Shown here: positions 6,142 through 13,163 of the stretch, in pieces | Position numbering within the stretch: position 1 is the first letter of the stretch | Layout of the letters: each line of letters starts with the position of its first letter | Assembly: GCA_937890005.1 (NCBI GenBank) | Contig: CALBZA010000065.1 | Location: forward strand, 1 to 20,576 | Length of the DNA stretch: 20,576 nucleotides | DNA from: an uncultured Verrucomicrobia subdivision 3 bacterium | GTDB lineage: Bacteria; Verrucomicrobiota; Verrucomicrobiia; Limisphaerales; DASXHY01 | Direction of reading: 5' to 3' | Program-made: the position numbers and the translations under genes | The notes under the pieces: generated by a model | Told to the model about the DNA's origin: nothing | The model's database searches: none | Seen by the model: only the letters and a program-made list of their open reading frames with translations

Positions 6142-8436
6142 TCAGTGACGGCGATCGCCACCGCGACGATCCCCGTGGCGGCGCTCACGCCGGTCTCCAC
6201 GGTCTCCGCCGCGTTCACGGCGTTCTCCGCCATTGCCGCCGCCCTGTCCGCCTTCTGCCTGTTCAGTGCCTTCGCCCTGCGTTTCATAACCGGCGGGCGG
6301 CTGTTCGGGAGCAGTGCCCATTTCCTTGTCGCGATCCGCCATGGCGGCTTTGCGCGAGAGACGGACACGGCCTTTTTCATCGACGCCCAGGCACTTGACC
6401 CAGATTTCGTCACCCAGCTTCACGATGTCCTCGGTCTGCTTCACGCGGAAGTTTGCGAGTTCGCTGATGTGAACGAGGCCGTCCTTGCCCGGAAGGAATT
6501 CCACGAACGCGCCGAATTCCTTGATGGTGACAACCTTGCCGCGGTAAATCTTTCCGATCTCGGCCTCGGCGGTCATTCCAATGATGGCGTCCTTGGCAAT
6601 CTTCATTCCTTCGGAAGAAACTGAGAAGATGTTGACCGTGCCGTCGTCCTCGATGTTGATTTCGCAACCGGATTCCTCGACCAGCTTCTTGATGTTCTTG
6701 CCGCCCGGTCCGATCAGCGCGCCGATCTTTTCCGGATTGATCCGGACCGTTTCGATGCGCGGAGCGTATTTGCTGATTTCCGGACGCGGAGCAGCGAGTG
6801 TCTTGGCCATTTCGCCGAGGATGAACAGGCGGGCAACACGGGCTTTTTCAACGGCTTCTTCCATCAGCTTGTGCGGAATGCCCTTGAGCTTCAGGTCGAG
6901 CTGGAATCCAGTGATGCCCTTCTCGGTTCCGGCAATCTTGCAGTCCATGTCGCAGAACGCATCTTCCCAGCCGATGATGTCGGTGAGCAACTTGTATTGA
7001 GCGATCTTCTTGTCGTCACTGTAAACGGTGCAAAGACCGATGCTGATGCCGGCGACCGGACGGGTGAGCGGAACGCCTGCGTCCATCAGCGCCAGAGAAC
7101 CGGAGCAAACGCTGGCCATCGAAGTGGAACCGTTGGATTCCATGATTTCGCAGCTGACACGCACCGCATAGGGATACGTGGCGAGCGGAATCATCGGCTC
7201 AATGGAACGCTCGGCGAGAGCGCCGTGGCCGATTTCGCGGCGTCCGGGACCGCTGATGCGTCCGGTTTCGCCGACTGAATAATTCGGGAAGTTGTAATGA
7301 AGGATGAATTTCTTTTCGCTGATGCCCCCGGTGTAGGAATCGAATTCCTGCGCGTCTTCACCGGTGCCGAGCGTTGCCAGTGCGACAGCCTGGGTTTCAC
7401 CGCGGCTGAACAGTGCCGAACCATGTGCGCGAGGCAACAGGCCGGCTTCGCTGTAGATCGGACGAACGACATCGAGGCTCCGGCCATCGAGGCGTTTCTC
7501 TTCCTTCATGATCAAACCGCGCACAGCTTCCTTCTGAATGTAGTAGAAGGCGTCGTTGACGACGAAATCCGTGATCTTCTCTTCGCCGTGCTTTTCCTTG
7601 AGTTTCTGAGCGACCTCTTCCTTGATCGCATTGACGGCGGCTTCGCGGTTGAGTTTGCCGGGAGTCAGCAGCGCGGGAACGATTCGATCTCCGGCGAGCG
7701 CCTTGGCTTCGTTGAGTATTTCGTCCGGAACAATGTTCAGCGTGATTTCGCGCTTCTTTTTGCCGACCTTCGCAGCGAGATCCTTCTGGGCCTGGATCAT
7801 CGGCTGGATCGCTTCGTGACCGAACCGGAGCGCTGCATTGAAGTCAGCTTCGGAGATTTCCTTGGCCGAACCTTCATACATGACGAGGTCTGTTTCGTTG
7901 CCGACATAAACGAGGTCGAGATCGCTCTCTGCCATCTGGGCGTGAGTCGGGTTCGCAACGAACTGGCCGTTGATGCGTCCCACGCGGCAGGCGCCGAGAG
8001 GACCAGCCCACGGGATGTCACTGACCATCAGCGCAGCAGAGGCGCCGAGAACAGCGAGCATGTCCGGGTCGTTTTCACCGTCAGCACTGAGCGGAATGCT
8101 CTGCACCTGGACCTCGTTGTACCAACCTTTGGGAAAGAGCGGACGAATCGGACGATCGATGATGCGCGAGGTAAGAATTTCCTTTTCTGTCGGACGACCT
8201 TCGCGTTTGAAGTAACCCCCGGGGAATTTTCCAGCCGCAGCGGCTTTTTCGCGGTAATCCACTGTGAGCGGGAAGAAATCCTGGCCTTCCTTGGCTTTTG
8301 TGGCGGCGACTGCAGCGACGAGAACGATCGTTTCGCCGAGCTGGACGGTAACGGAACCGTCGGCCTGTTTGGCCAGTTTGCCTGTTTCAATGACGAGCTG
8401 CTTGTCTCCTATGGGGGCGGTTATTTTCTCTGACAT
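6142..8436 (-). CDS. pnp: Polyribonucleotide nucleotidyltransferase (PNPase)
   Basis: A 764-residue 3'-to-5' phosphorolytic exoribonuclease of mRNA decay, normally a ring trimer and degradosome partner. Two RNase PH-like domains (about 10-230 and 315-545) flank a helical linker. The second holds the catalytic hallmarks GRREIGHGALAER (398-410), SNGSTSM (434-440) and the acidic DMD at 496-498. The common DMDF-K-(V/I)-AG motif reads DMDC-K-IAG here, an odd but non-catalytic change. A KH domain (561-620, GPGG loop at 576-579) and an S1 domain (628-697) follow. The last ~58 residues are a Gly/Arg/Glu-rich disordered tail resembling RGG RNA-binding tails. The ATG at 8436 follows AAGGA closely. rpsO lies directly upstream, as in most bacteria, so co-transcription is likely. 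Confidence 0.98.
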   Translation of the reverse strand: MSEKITAPIGDKQLVIETGKLAKQADGSVTVQLGETIVLVAAVAATKAKEGQDFFPLTVDYREKAAAAGKFPGGYFKREGRPTEKEILTSRIIDRPIRPLFPKGWYNEVQVQSIPLSADGENDPDMLAVLGASAALMVSDIPWAGPLGACRVGRINGQFVANPTHAQMAESDLDLVYVGNETDLVMYEGSAKEISEADFNAALRFGHEAIQPMIQAQKDLAAKVGKKKREITLNIVPDEILNEAKALAGDRIVPALLTPGKLNREAAVNAIKEEVAQKLKEKHGEEKITDFVVNDAFYYIQKEAVRGLIMKEEKRLDGRSLDVVRPIYSEAGLLPRAHGSALFSRGETQAVALATLGTGEDAQEFDSYTGGISEKKFILHYNFPNYSVGETGRISGPGRREIGHGALAERSIEPMIPLATYPYAVRVSCEIMESNGSTSMASVCSGSLALMDAGVPLTRPVAGISIGLCTVYSDDKKIAQYKLLTDIIGWEDAFCDMDCKIAGTEKGITGFQLDLKLKGIPHKLMEEAVEKARVARLFILGEMAKTLAAPRPEISKYAPRIETVRINPEKIGALIGPGGKNIKKLVEESGCEINIEDDGTVNIFSVSSEGMKIAKDAIIGMTAEAEIGKIYRGKVVTIKEFGAFVEFLPGKDGLVHISELANFRVKQTEDIVKLGDEIWVKCLGVDEKGRVRLSRKAAMADRDKEMGTAPEQPPAGYETQGEGTEQAEGGQGGGNGGERRERGGDRGDRRERRHGDRRGGDRRH

Positions 8437-8468
8437 GTTTCCTTTTTTCTCCGCGGCCTCCGAGAAAC

Positions 8469-8499
8469 TTCAGTGAATCCCGAAACGTTCGGGACTGAA
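8469..8499 (-). promoter_or_regulatory. Stem-loop in the pnp leader
   Basis: TCCCGAA/TTCGGGA (8478-8484 with 8488-8494) closes a 3-nt loop. It is extended by TTCAG/CTGAA (8469-8473 with 8495-8499) across a 4-nt bulge. It lies about 33 bases upstream of the pnp start on the minus strand. In Escherichia coli, stem-loops at this place are cut by RNase III and used in PNPase autoregulation; a similar role here is inference. Confidence 0.5.
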
Positions 8500-8548
8500 T
8501 GAAATTACCCAGGGTCCAGCGGAATTTATGACGCGGTGATTAAACACG

Positions 8549-8578
8549 AACTGGACCGACGCGTCCGCGGTCCAGGTT
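8549..8578 (-). promoter_or_regulatory. Stem-loop in the rpsO-pnp intergenic region
   Basis: CTGGACCG/CGGTCCAG (8551-8558 with 8568-8575) forms an 8-bp stem with a 9-nt loop, extended outward by AA/TT past one bulged base. On the minus strand it is followed by TTCGTGTTTAA, a poor T tract. It may be a leaky terminator after rpsO or an RNase processing site before pnp. Confidence 0.5.
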
Positions 8579-8632
8579 CGAAGTGGAAGGCCGAAAGGTC
8601 CGAGATGAACCGGAAGGATCGGCCCTCTGAAA

Positions 8633-8890
8633 TCAGTGACGAAGTTTGAGCTTCTTGGTGATGGCCTGATAACGGCTGACGTCAGTGCTGTGCAGATAAT
8701 CGAGCAGACGGCGGCGCTGGCCGACCATCATGAGCAATCCACGGCGGGAGCTGTGATCCTTCTTGTTCGTCTGCAGATGTTCGGTCAGGTGATTGATCCG
8801 TTGCGTGAGCAGTGCAATCTGGACGTCGGCAGATCCGGTGTCCTTCTCATGCAACTTAAATGATTCAATCGTTTTCGATTTGGATTCCAT
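8633..8890 (-). CDS. rpsO: 30S ribosomal protein S15
   Basis: An 85-residue protein that binds the 16S rRNA central domain during 30S assembly. The family signature is clear: DTGSADVQIALLTQRI (17-32), HLTEHL, and DHSSRRGLL-x-MVGQRRRLLDYL (45-65). The length is close to the usual 89. The ATG at 8890 is chosen because GAGGA lies 10 bases upstream and the protein begins as expected for S15; the same frame stays open upstream to 9226 but that part looks non-coding. A good promoter lies about 30 bases upstream. S15 often represses its own translation through its leader; no obvious pseudoknot was identified here. Confidence 0.97.
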   Translation of the reverse strand: MESKSKTIESFKLHEKDTGSADVQIALLTQRINHLTEHLQTNKKDHSSRRGLLMMVGQRRRLLDYLHSTDVSRYQAITKKLKLRH

Positions 8891-8919
8891 ATTCAATAGT
8901 TCCTCAAAAATATCTGCGG

Positions 8920-8948
8920 AATCTAGTTTCACGAGAACACGGTGTAAA
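8920..8948 (-). promoter_or_regulatory. Candidate sigma-70-type promoter of rpsO
   Basis: On the minus strand TTTACA (8943-8948) and TAGATT (8920-8925) are separated by 17 bp. The first matches the -35 consensus at five of six positions and the second the -10 at four. Predicted transcription start is about 20-25 bases before the rpsO ribosome-binding site. Confidence 0.55.
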
Positions 8949-9390
8949 GCAGATTCATCCCCCGAATCAGTGTCGATGCTTCGGAAACCTGCGTTTTCGT
9001 TCGGAAATTCGATATCCCAGATCGTCCAAAGACCTTCAAACCATTTCAGGTGATCCCCGGGAGCACGTTCCGGCGAGCCCCGGTTGTCTGTTCTTCCAAA
9101 GGACTTAAGATGCGTCTCCGTGAGGCTTTTTCGACCAGTAACGAAACGGAATCGTGGACGAGGTGGATCAATGATCTTCCACTTGCACCGCTCAAATTCA
9201 CTGGTTCGGCAATTGTTCGGAAACATGCGTCAATCATGCCTGAACGTTCGCTCCAAATTTCTCCAGATTGAAATCCCCCATTCAACCGGCGACTTCGGTT
9301 TCGCTGAAAGTGCCTGGCAATCAAGCCACGGACGATCATCGGCACCGGGGTGTTTTCGCATCGAAGACAGGCCGCGACTGGAGACAAATC

Positions 9391-9422
9391 GGGCCGACAT
9401 TGATGTCTGCCAATGTCGGCCC
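9391..9422. repeat. Perfect 12-bp inverted repeat with 8-nt loop
   Basis: GGGCCGACATTG (9391-9402) and CAATGTCGGCCC (9411-9422) are perfect reverse complements around ATGTCTGC. The plus-strand side is followed by GTCACGTTTTC, a weak T tract; the minus side by GATTTGTC. It has no gene directly upstream on either strand, so its role as terminator is doubtful. Confidence 0.85.
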
Positions 9423-9433
9423 GTCACGTTTTC

Positions 9434-9463
9434 AAAAAAAACCGCCCCTCCCTGCCGGCGGTT
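9434..9463 (-). terminator. Strong minus-strand intrinsic terminator in a gene-free stretch
   Basis: The stem AACCGCC/GGCGGTT (9440-9446 with 9457-9463) has a 10-nt loop. On the minus strand it is followed by a run of eight T residues (complement of 9434-9441, partly in the stem). No confident minus-strand gene ends just before it. rpoN, the nearest, stops 500 bp upstream. It may end an rpoN read-through transcript or an unrecognised RNA. Confidence 0.75.
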
Positions 9464-9617
9464 CGAGAATCTGTTGGCGGGTTCTTTTTATAGCGCCGCT
9501 ACCAACCGGGATATGGGGCTTTCACCCCATCGGAATGCTCGCGCACAAAAATCTCCATCTTTTTGAAAGATTGGGGGTTCTGCCACCGTATTCCTTTTGA
9601 AGTGGTCAGGTGAAACA

Positions 9618-9911
9618 ATGATTCGAGTCTTACATGAACGAAGCGCTGAAACGGAAGCCTTCAACCGGGTTCTGGCAGTCTGGTTGGATTTGCAGTGGGC
9701 TTTGAATTTTCGGAACGACGCGGCAACTCTCAACCGGATTCCAAATGATTGTGACGACCGTTCGCTGCTGGAAATCTGGAACAAACTGACCGCGCCGGGA
9801 AATGCCACAAGTCTGGCCGGTCTTATTCACCATCTGCCGGATGGCCCGCAGGTTGATCTCGTTCAACGGGCATTGAAAGTATCGCAGCGCAGAGAAAGTG
9901 CGGGATTTTGA
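9618..9911 (+). CDS. Small hypothetical protein
   Basis: A 97-residue protein beginning MIRVLHERSAETEAF and ending RRESAGF. I do not recognise the family. Support for coding: AGGTG lies 5 bases before the ATG at 9618, codon choice resembles the neighbours (for example CTG CTG GAA ATC TGG AAC AAA CTG), and the composition is normal for a soluble, helix-rich protein with two Trp near the middle (W22, W29). A TTG seven codons earlier (9597) is a less likely start. It faces rpoN tail to tail with a shared hairpin between. No signal peptide or membrane segment is visible. The opposite-strand frames are Ser/Arg-rich and look like shadows. Confidence 0.5.
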   Translation: MIRVLHERSAETEAFNRVLAVWLDLQWALNFRNDAATLNRIPNDCDDRSLLEIWNKLTAPGNATSLAGLIHHLPDGPQVDLVQRALKVSQRRESAGF

Positions 9912-9934
9912 GCTTCGTTCGAACGAACAGAAGC
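9912..9934. terminator. Hairpin between the small plus-strand ORF and rpoN
   Basis: GCTTCGTTC pairs with GAACaGAAGC (9912-9920 with 9925-9934, one bulged A, 4-nt loop). It includes the 14-bp palindrome TTCGTTCGAACGAA (9914-9927). It starts right after the ORF stop at 9911 and lies about 30 bp after the rpoN stop. Neither side has a strong T tract, so termination in either direction would be weak. Confidence 0.4.
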
Positions 9935-9963
9935 AGAGAGGAAACCGACGGGCGGGAATCTGA

Positions 9964-11460
9964 TCAGTAAACCTTGCGAAGATTTGAAGGAAGAATGTTC
10001 AGCTCGGTCCGGTACTTCGCAACCGTGCGTCGGGCAATGACGATTCCCTTTTCCTTCAGCATTTTGACCACTTCCTGATCCGACAACGGCTTGCTCGAAT
10101 CCTCATTCTTGAAGATGTCGGAGATCATGTCCTTGACACTGGTATTGGACATGCCGGCGCCGCTCTCGGTCTGGATGCCCGCCGTAAAGAAATACTTCAT
10201 TTCGAAGATTCCCTGCGGGGTGTCCATGTATTTCCCGGACACAGCACGGCTGACAGTAGTTTCGTGAACACCGACGACTTCGGCGACCTGGACCATGGTG
10301 AGAGGTTTCAGGTGAGCCACCCCTTTTTCCATGAACTCCCGCTGCCGCTTCACGATTTCACGCCCGATATTCAGGATCGTTTGCTGGCGTTGATGAAGAC
10401 TTTTGATGAGAAATTTGCCCGCTCGAATTTTCTCTCGAATGTAATTCTTTACCTCCGATGAATTTTCCCCCTGCGACATCAGGTCCTTGTAGGTGTTGCT
10501 GATGCGGAGGTGCGGGATGTGTTCGTTGTTGGTGGTGACGACGAAATCATCGCCCGAACGGTGAACGAAAACTTCCGGCAGAACGTATTGATCGTTGTCA
10601 GGCAGGAAGGCGCGCCCCGGGCGGGGCTCAAGTCTCGCAATATTTTCGAGCGCGTCCTGGACTTCGTCCACTTCCACCCCAGTTCCTTTCGCAATTTCTG
10701 GAATGCGCCGTTTGCCAAGGGCTTCCATGAAATCGCGGACGATCCGGTATTCCAATGTGTCCTGCTGTCCGGTTCGTTCGAGCTGGAGCAGCATGCATTC
10801 ACGTAGATCGCGCGCACCGACGCCCGCAGGATCGAACGCCTGAACAGCTTTGAGAACTTCCAACACCTTTTCGGGTGCCACTCCGGTGCCCTGGGCGAGT
10901 TCTTCCACCGTCGCCTTCAGGTAACCGTAATCATCTATGTTGCCGATGATCATCTCGGCAATCGGCCATTCGCTTTCCGGCAGGCCCGATTCACGAACCT
11001 GCTCAAGAAGAACTTCCTGAAGGGATGTTCCTGCGACGAGAGAGTCGAACATGAACTGCCGCTTCTCCTCGTCCTCGGCAGAAAGGCGCATCGGAATGTT
11101 CGTCTGCGCGAAATGATCCCGCCATTCCTGGTCGAGCTGAACGAGGCGCTCGAACTCGGCCTGAAAATCATCGACCGGTTCGTTGCTGTTCCGTTCGGTG
11201 GCTGGATCGAAATTGACGTCGGCAGGCGGTTCCGTCGGATCGGCGGCATCTGAAGGGCTGTCCCTTTCGGGATCACGGTCCTGCATTTCCATTTCACCGA
11301 CGGGGGCTTCCTCCAGGACAGGGTTCTGCTGAAGCTCCTGTTCAACAAGCGCTTTCAATTCGAGTGTTGGCGCCTGAAGAAGAGCGAGCGACTGCTGGAG
11401 CTGCGGAGCCAGAACCAGCGACTGCGTTAACCGTTGCGACAGTTGTAAACCCTGTGCCAT
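9964..11460 (-). CDS. rpoN: RNA polymerase sigma-54 factor
   Basis: A 498-residue alternative sigma factor that directs RNA polymerase to -24/-12 promoters and needs an AAA+ enhancer-binding activator. The N-terminus is the Gln/Leu-rich activator-interacting region (MAQGLQLSQRLTQSLVLAPQ). It is followed by an acidic, Pro-rich linker (about 50-110), the core-binding region, a helix-turn-helix near 391-410 (VAEVVGVHETTVSRAVSGKY) and the RpoN box ARRTVAKYR at 476-484. The ATG at 11460 is preferred over an in-frame TTG at 11499 because it matches the family N-terminus and has AGG six bases upstream. A response regulator gene lies 100 bp upstream on the same strand, but that regulator is not of the sigma-54-activating NtrC type. 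No sigma-54 activator is in the window. Confidence 0.97.
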   Translation of the reverse strand: MAQGLQLSQRLTQSLVLAPQLQQSLALLQAPTLELKALVEQELQQNPVLEEAPVGEMEMQDRDPERDSPSDAADPTEPPADVNFDPATERNSNEPVDDFQAEFERLVQLDQEWRDHFAQTNIPMRLSAEDEEKRQFMFDSLVAGTSLQEVLLEQVRESGLPESEWPIAEMIIGNIDDYGYLKATVEELAQGTGVAPEKVLEVLKAVQAFDPAGVGARDLRECMLLQLERTGQQDTLEYRIVRDFMEALGKRRIPEIAKGTGVEVDEVQDALENIARLEPRPGRAFLPDNDQYVLPEVFVHRSGDDFVVTTNNEHIPHLRISNTYKDLMSQGENSSEVKNYIREKIRAGKFLIKSLHQRQQTILNIGREIVKRQREFMEKGVAHLKPLTMVQVAEVVGVHETTVSRAVSGKYMDTPQGIFEMKYFFTAGIQTESGAGMSNTSVKDMISDIFKNEDSSKPLSDQEVVKMLKEKGIVIARRTVAKYRTELNILPSNLRKVY

Positions 11461-11560
11461 GTATGGCCTGTAATTTAGAGGCCCCAATTCAAAGCACAAG
11501 CCTCAACTGGCACGGCTTTCGCTTTTCGAACCCCACCCTCGGGATTTTTACAGAGAACCA

Positions 11561-12238
11561 CTACGCCAGAACCCCGGCCGGAACTCCACGATCCACGAGC
11601 CCCTTGGAGAGCGCGTAACGGGTCAGTCCCGCCACGTCGTGGATGTTCAACTTGTTCATGACCTGCTGCCGATGTTTCTCGACGGTCTTGATGCTGATGC
11701 CGAGTTCGGCGGCGATTTGTTTGTTGGAGAATCCTTCCGCGATCAACTGAAGCACTTCAGCTTCGCGTGAGGTCAGTTCGATGCTCTTCTTGACGGGTTG
11801 ACCGTTGGCAAACGCTTCGCGGCACTGGTCGCGGAGACGTTTCGCAATGGTGGGGCTGAAGAACGCGTTGCCTTTCTGGACTTCGCGAATGGCCTTCAAC
11901 AGGTCATTGGCGGCAGTCTGCTTGAGCAAATATCCGGAAACACCCGCTTCCGTCATCTGCTGCACGCAGTCGTCGTCACTGTAAGAAGTGAGCACGAGAA
12001 CCTTGGTCGTGGGAACGGCTTTCAAGATTTGACGCGTTGCCTCCAATCCGTTCAGCAGTGGCATCGCCACGTCCATCACAACGACGTCCGGCGGTGTTTT
12101 GCGCACCATCTGCACGGCCACGCGGCCATTTTCAGCTTCGCCGATGACTTCGATATCTTCTTCAGGTCGCAGCAAGGCTTTGAGTCCCTGGCGGACAACG
12201 GTGTGATCATCAACGAGCAGTATAGAAATCTTTTTCAT
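11561..12238 (-). CDS. NarL/FixJ-family response regulator
   Basis: A 225-residue DNA-binding response regulator. The receiver domain (about 4-120) has the acidic pair D10/D11, the phospho-acceptor D56 (VVVMD-VAMP), T84 and K105. A LuxR-type helix-turn-helix (about 153-215) follows, with LTSREAEVLQLIAEG and NKQIAAELGISIKTVEKHR. It would be phosphorylated by a sensor histidine kinase and then bind DNA as a dimer, through sigma-70 rather than sigma-54. No kinase gene is nearby, so it is an orphan in this window. The ATG at 12238 begins the canonical MKKISILLVDDH; the upstream in-frame extension to 12340 is non-conserved. Its signal and target are not identifiable from sequence. Confidence 0.93.
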   Translation of the reverse strand: MKKISILLVDDHTVVRQGLKALLRPEEDIEVIGEAENGRVAVQMVRKTPPDVVVMDVAMPLLNGLEATRQILKAVPTTKVLVLTSYSDDDCVQQMTEAGVSGYLLKQTAANDLLKAIREVQKGNAFFSPTIAKRLRDQCREAFANGQPVKKSIELTSREAEVLQLIAEGFSNKQIAAELGISIKTVEKHRQQVMNKLNIHDVAGLTRYALSKGLVDRGVPAGVLA

Positions 12239-12274
12239 AGGGTTTTGTTTCGCCTTGTTGTAGCAATCGCACCC

Positions 12275-12292
12275 CACCCTCAGAATAGGGTG
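12275..12292. repeat. Short inverted repeat in a divergent intergenic region
   Basis: CACCCT (12275-12280) and AGGGTG (12287-12292) flank a 6-nt spacer in the 142-bp gap between the response regulator and the divergent hydrolase gene. It could be an operator or a leader hairpin. CCCCACCCTC also occurs at about 11523-11531, before rpoN. Confidence 0.45.
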
Positions 12293-12380
12293 ACAACCCC
12301 AAAGTTCTCGCTTGCTTCCGGCCGATTGAATTTCCCTCAAAAAGCGTTGCCCGAAAATCCTGTGCTGAATAACGTCAGCC

Positions 12381-13163
12381 GTGCCTGTTCAACTGACGAT
12401 TTTGGGAAGCGGTTCGAACGGAAATTGCGCCTATGTCGAAACACCCGAAGCGCGATTTCTGATCGACGCCGGATTCAGCGCCAAACAAATCCGCCAACGC
12501 CTCGCCGGAATCGGTCGCACACCGGAAAATCTTTCGGGAATCCTGATCACGCACGAACATGTCGATCACATTCAGGGACTCGCCATACTTGCCCAGAAAC
12601 TTGGAATTCCGGTTTACTGCAATCGTGCCACGCAGGACGCGATCCAGTTTCAGCTGAATGTTCGAATCGATTGCCGACTGTTCACTACGGGCGCGAGTTT
12701 CGACATCGGCGATGTTCATGTGGAAACGTTTTCCATCCCGCACGATGCCCAGGACCCGGTCGGTTTTCTCCTGCGCACGAACGGAGCCAGCATCGGTTTC
12801 CTGACCGATCTCGGACATGTCACGAAACTTGTTTCAGAACGAGTCCGCGCGGCGAACGTTCTCGTGCTGGAATCCAATCACGACGTGAAACTTCTCCAGG
12901 ATTGTCCGCGCCGCCCCTGGAGCCTCAAGCAACGGATTCTCGGACGCCACGGACATCTTTCCAACGCCGCCGCGGCCGATGCCGCCCAGGAAATCATGTC
13001 GAGCGAATTGCGTCATCTCTACCTGGGGCATTTGAGCCGTGAATGCAACAAACCGGAACTGGCCCACGCAGTCATGAGCCAGCGACTCCAACAGATCGGC
13101 GCAAGCCACGTCGCACTGACGGTCGCCCGGCAGGATGTCCCCTGCCCGACTCTGTCGCTTTAG
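12381..13163 (+). CDS. Metallo-beta-lactamase-fold hydrolase (YycJ/WalJ-like)
   Basis: A 260-residue cytoplasmic protein opening LTILGSGSNGNC and carrying the metal-binding signature T57-HEHVDH63. Further ligand candidates are H121 (SIPHDA), D143 (LTDLGH), H167 (ESNHD) and H216 (LGHLS). The SGSNGN opening and LESNHD motif resemble the YycJ/WalJ group, proposed to be nucleases or phosphodiesterases; the substrate is unknown. The start is a GTG at 12381, supported by the conserved N-terminal strand, with no clear ribosome-binding site. Its last 29 bp overlap the start of the RNA methyltransferase gene, suggesting one plus-strand transcription unit. Confidence 0.9.
   Translation: MPVQLTILGSGSNGNCAYVETPEARFLIDAGFSAKQIRQRLAGIGRTPENLSGILITHEHVDHIQGLAILAQKLGIPVYCNRATQDAIQFQLNVRIDCRLFTTGASFDIGDVHVETFSIPHDAQDPVGFLLRTNGASIGFLTDLGHVTKLVSERVRAANVLVLESNHDVKLLQDCPRRPWSLKQRILGRHGHLSNAAAADAAQEIMSSELRHLYLGHLSRECNKPELAHAVMSQRLQQIGASHVALTVARQDVPCPTLSL

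Larger units (their letters stand above)
8949..9617. other. 670-bp stretch without a recognisable gene
   Basis: Open frames here on both strands have no recognisable domains or convincing starts, and several run through hairpins. The stretch holds a perfect 12-bp inverted repeat (9391-9422), a minus-strand intrinsic terminator (9434-9463) and a small dyad ATGGGG-CTTTCA-CCCCAT (9514-9531 region). It could hide a small RNA gene, but I do not recognise one. Confidence 0.5.

Noticed and set aside
7297..8433. 378-codon plus-strand open frame opposite pnp
   Set aside because: Shadow of pnp; the minus-strand protein is unmistakable and the plus product has no motifs.
8891..9226. In-frame upstream extension of rpsO
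   Set aside because: The extension has non-protein-like composition. S15 normally starts near 8890, where a good ribosome-binding site and a promoter upstream fit the short form.
9488..9808. Minus-strand 106-codon ORF ending 25 bp before a terminator
   Set aside because: The Ser/Arg-rich product looks like a shadow of the plus-strand ORF at 9618-9911, though the terminator position leaves some doubt (raised as a finding).
12241..12340. Upstream extension of the response regulator
   Set aside because: The added 34 residues are not receiver-like; MKKISILLVDDH at 12238 is the canonical start.
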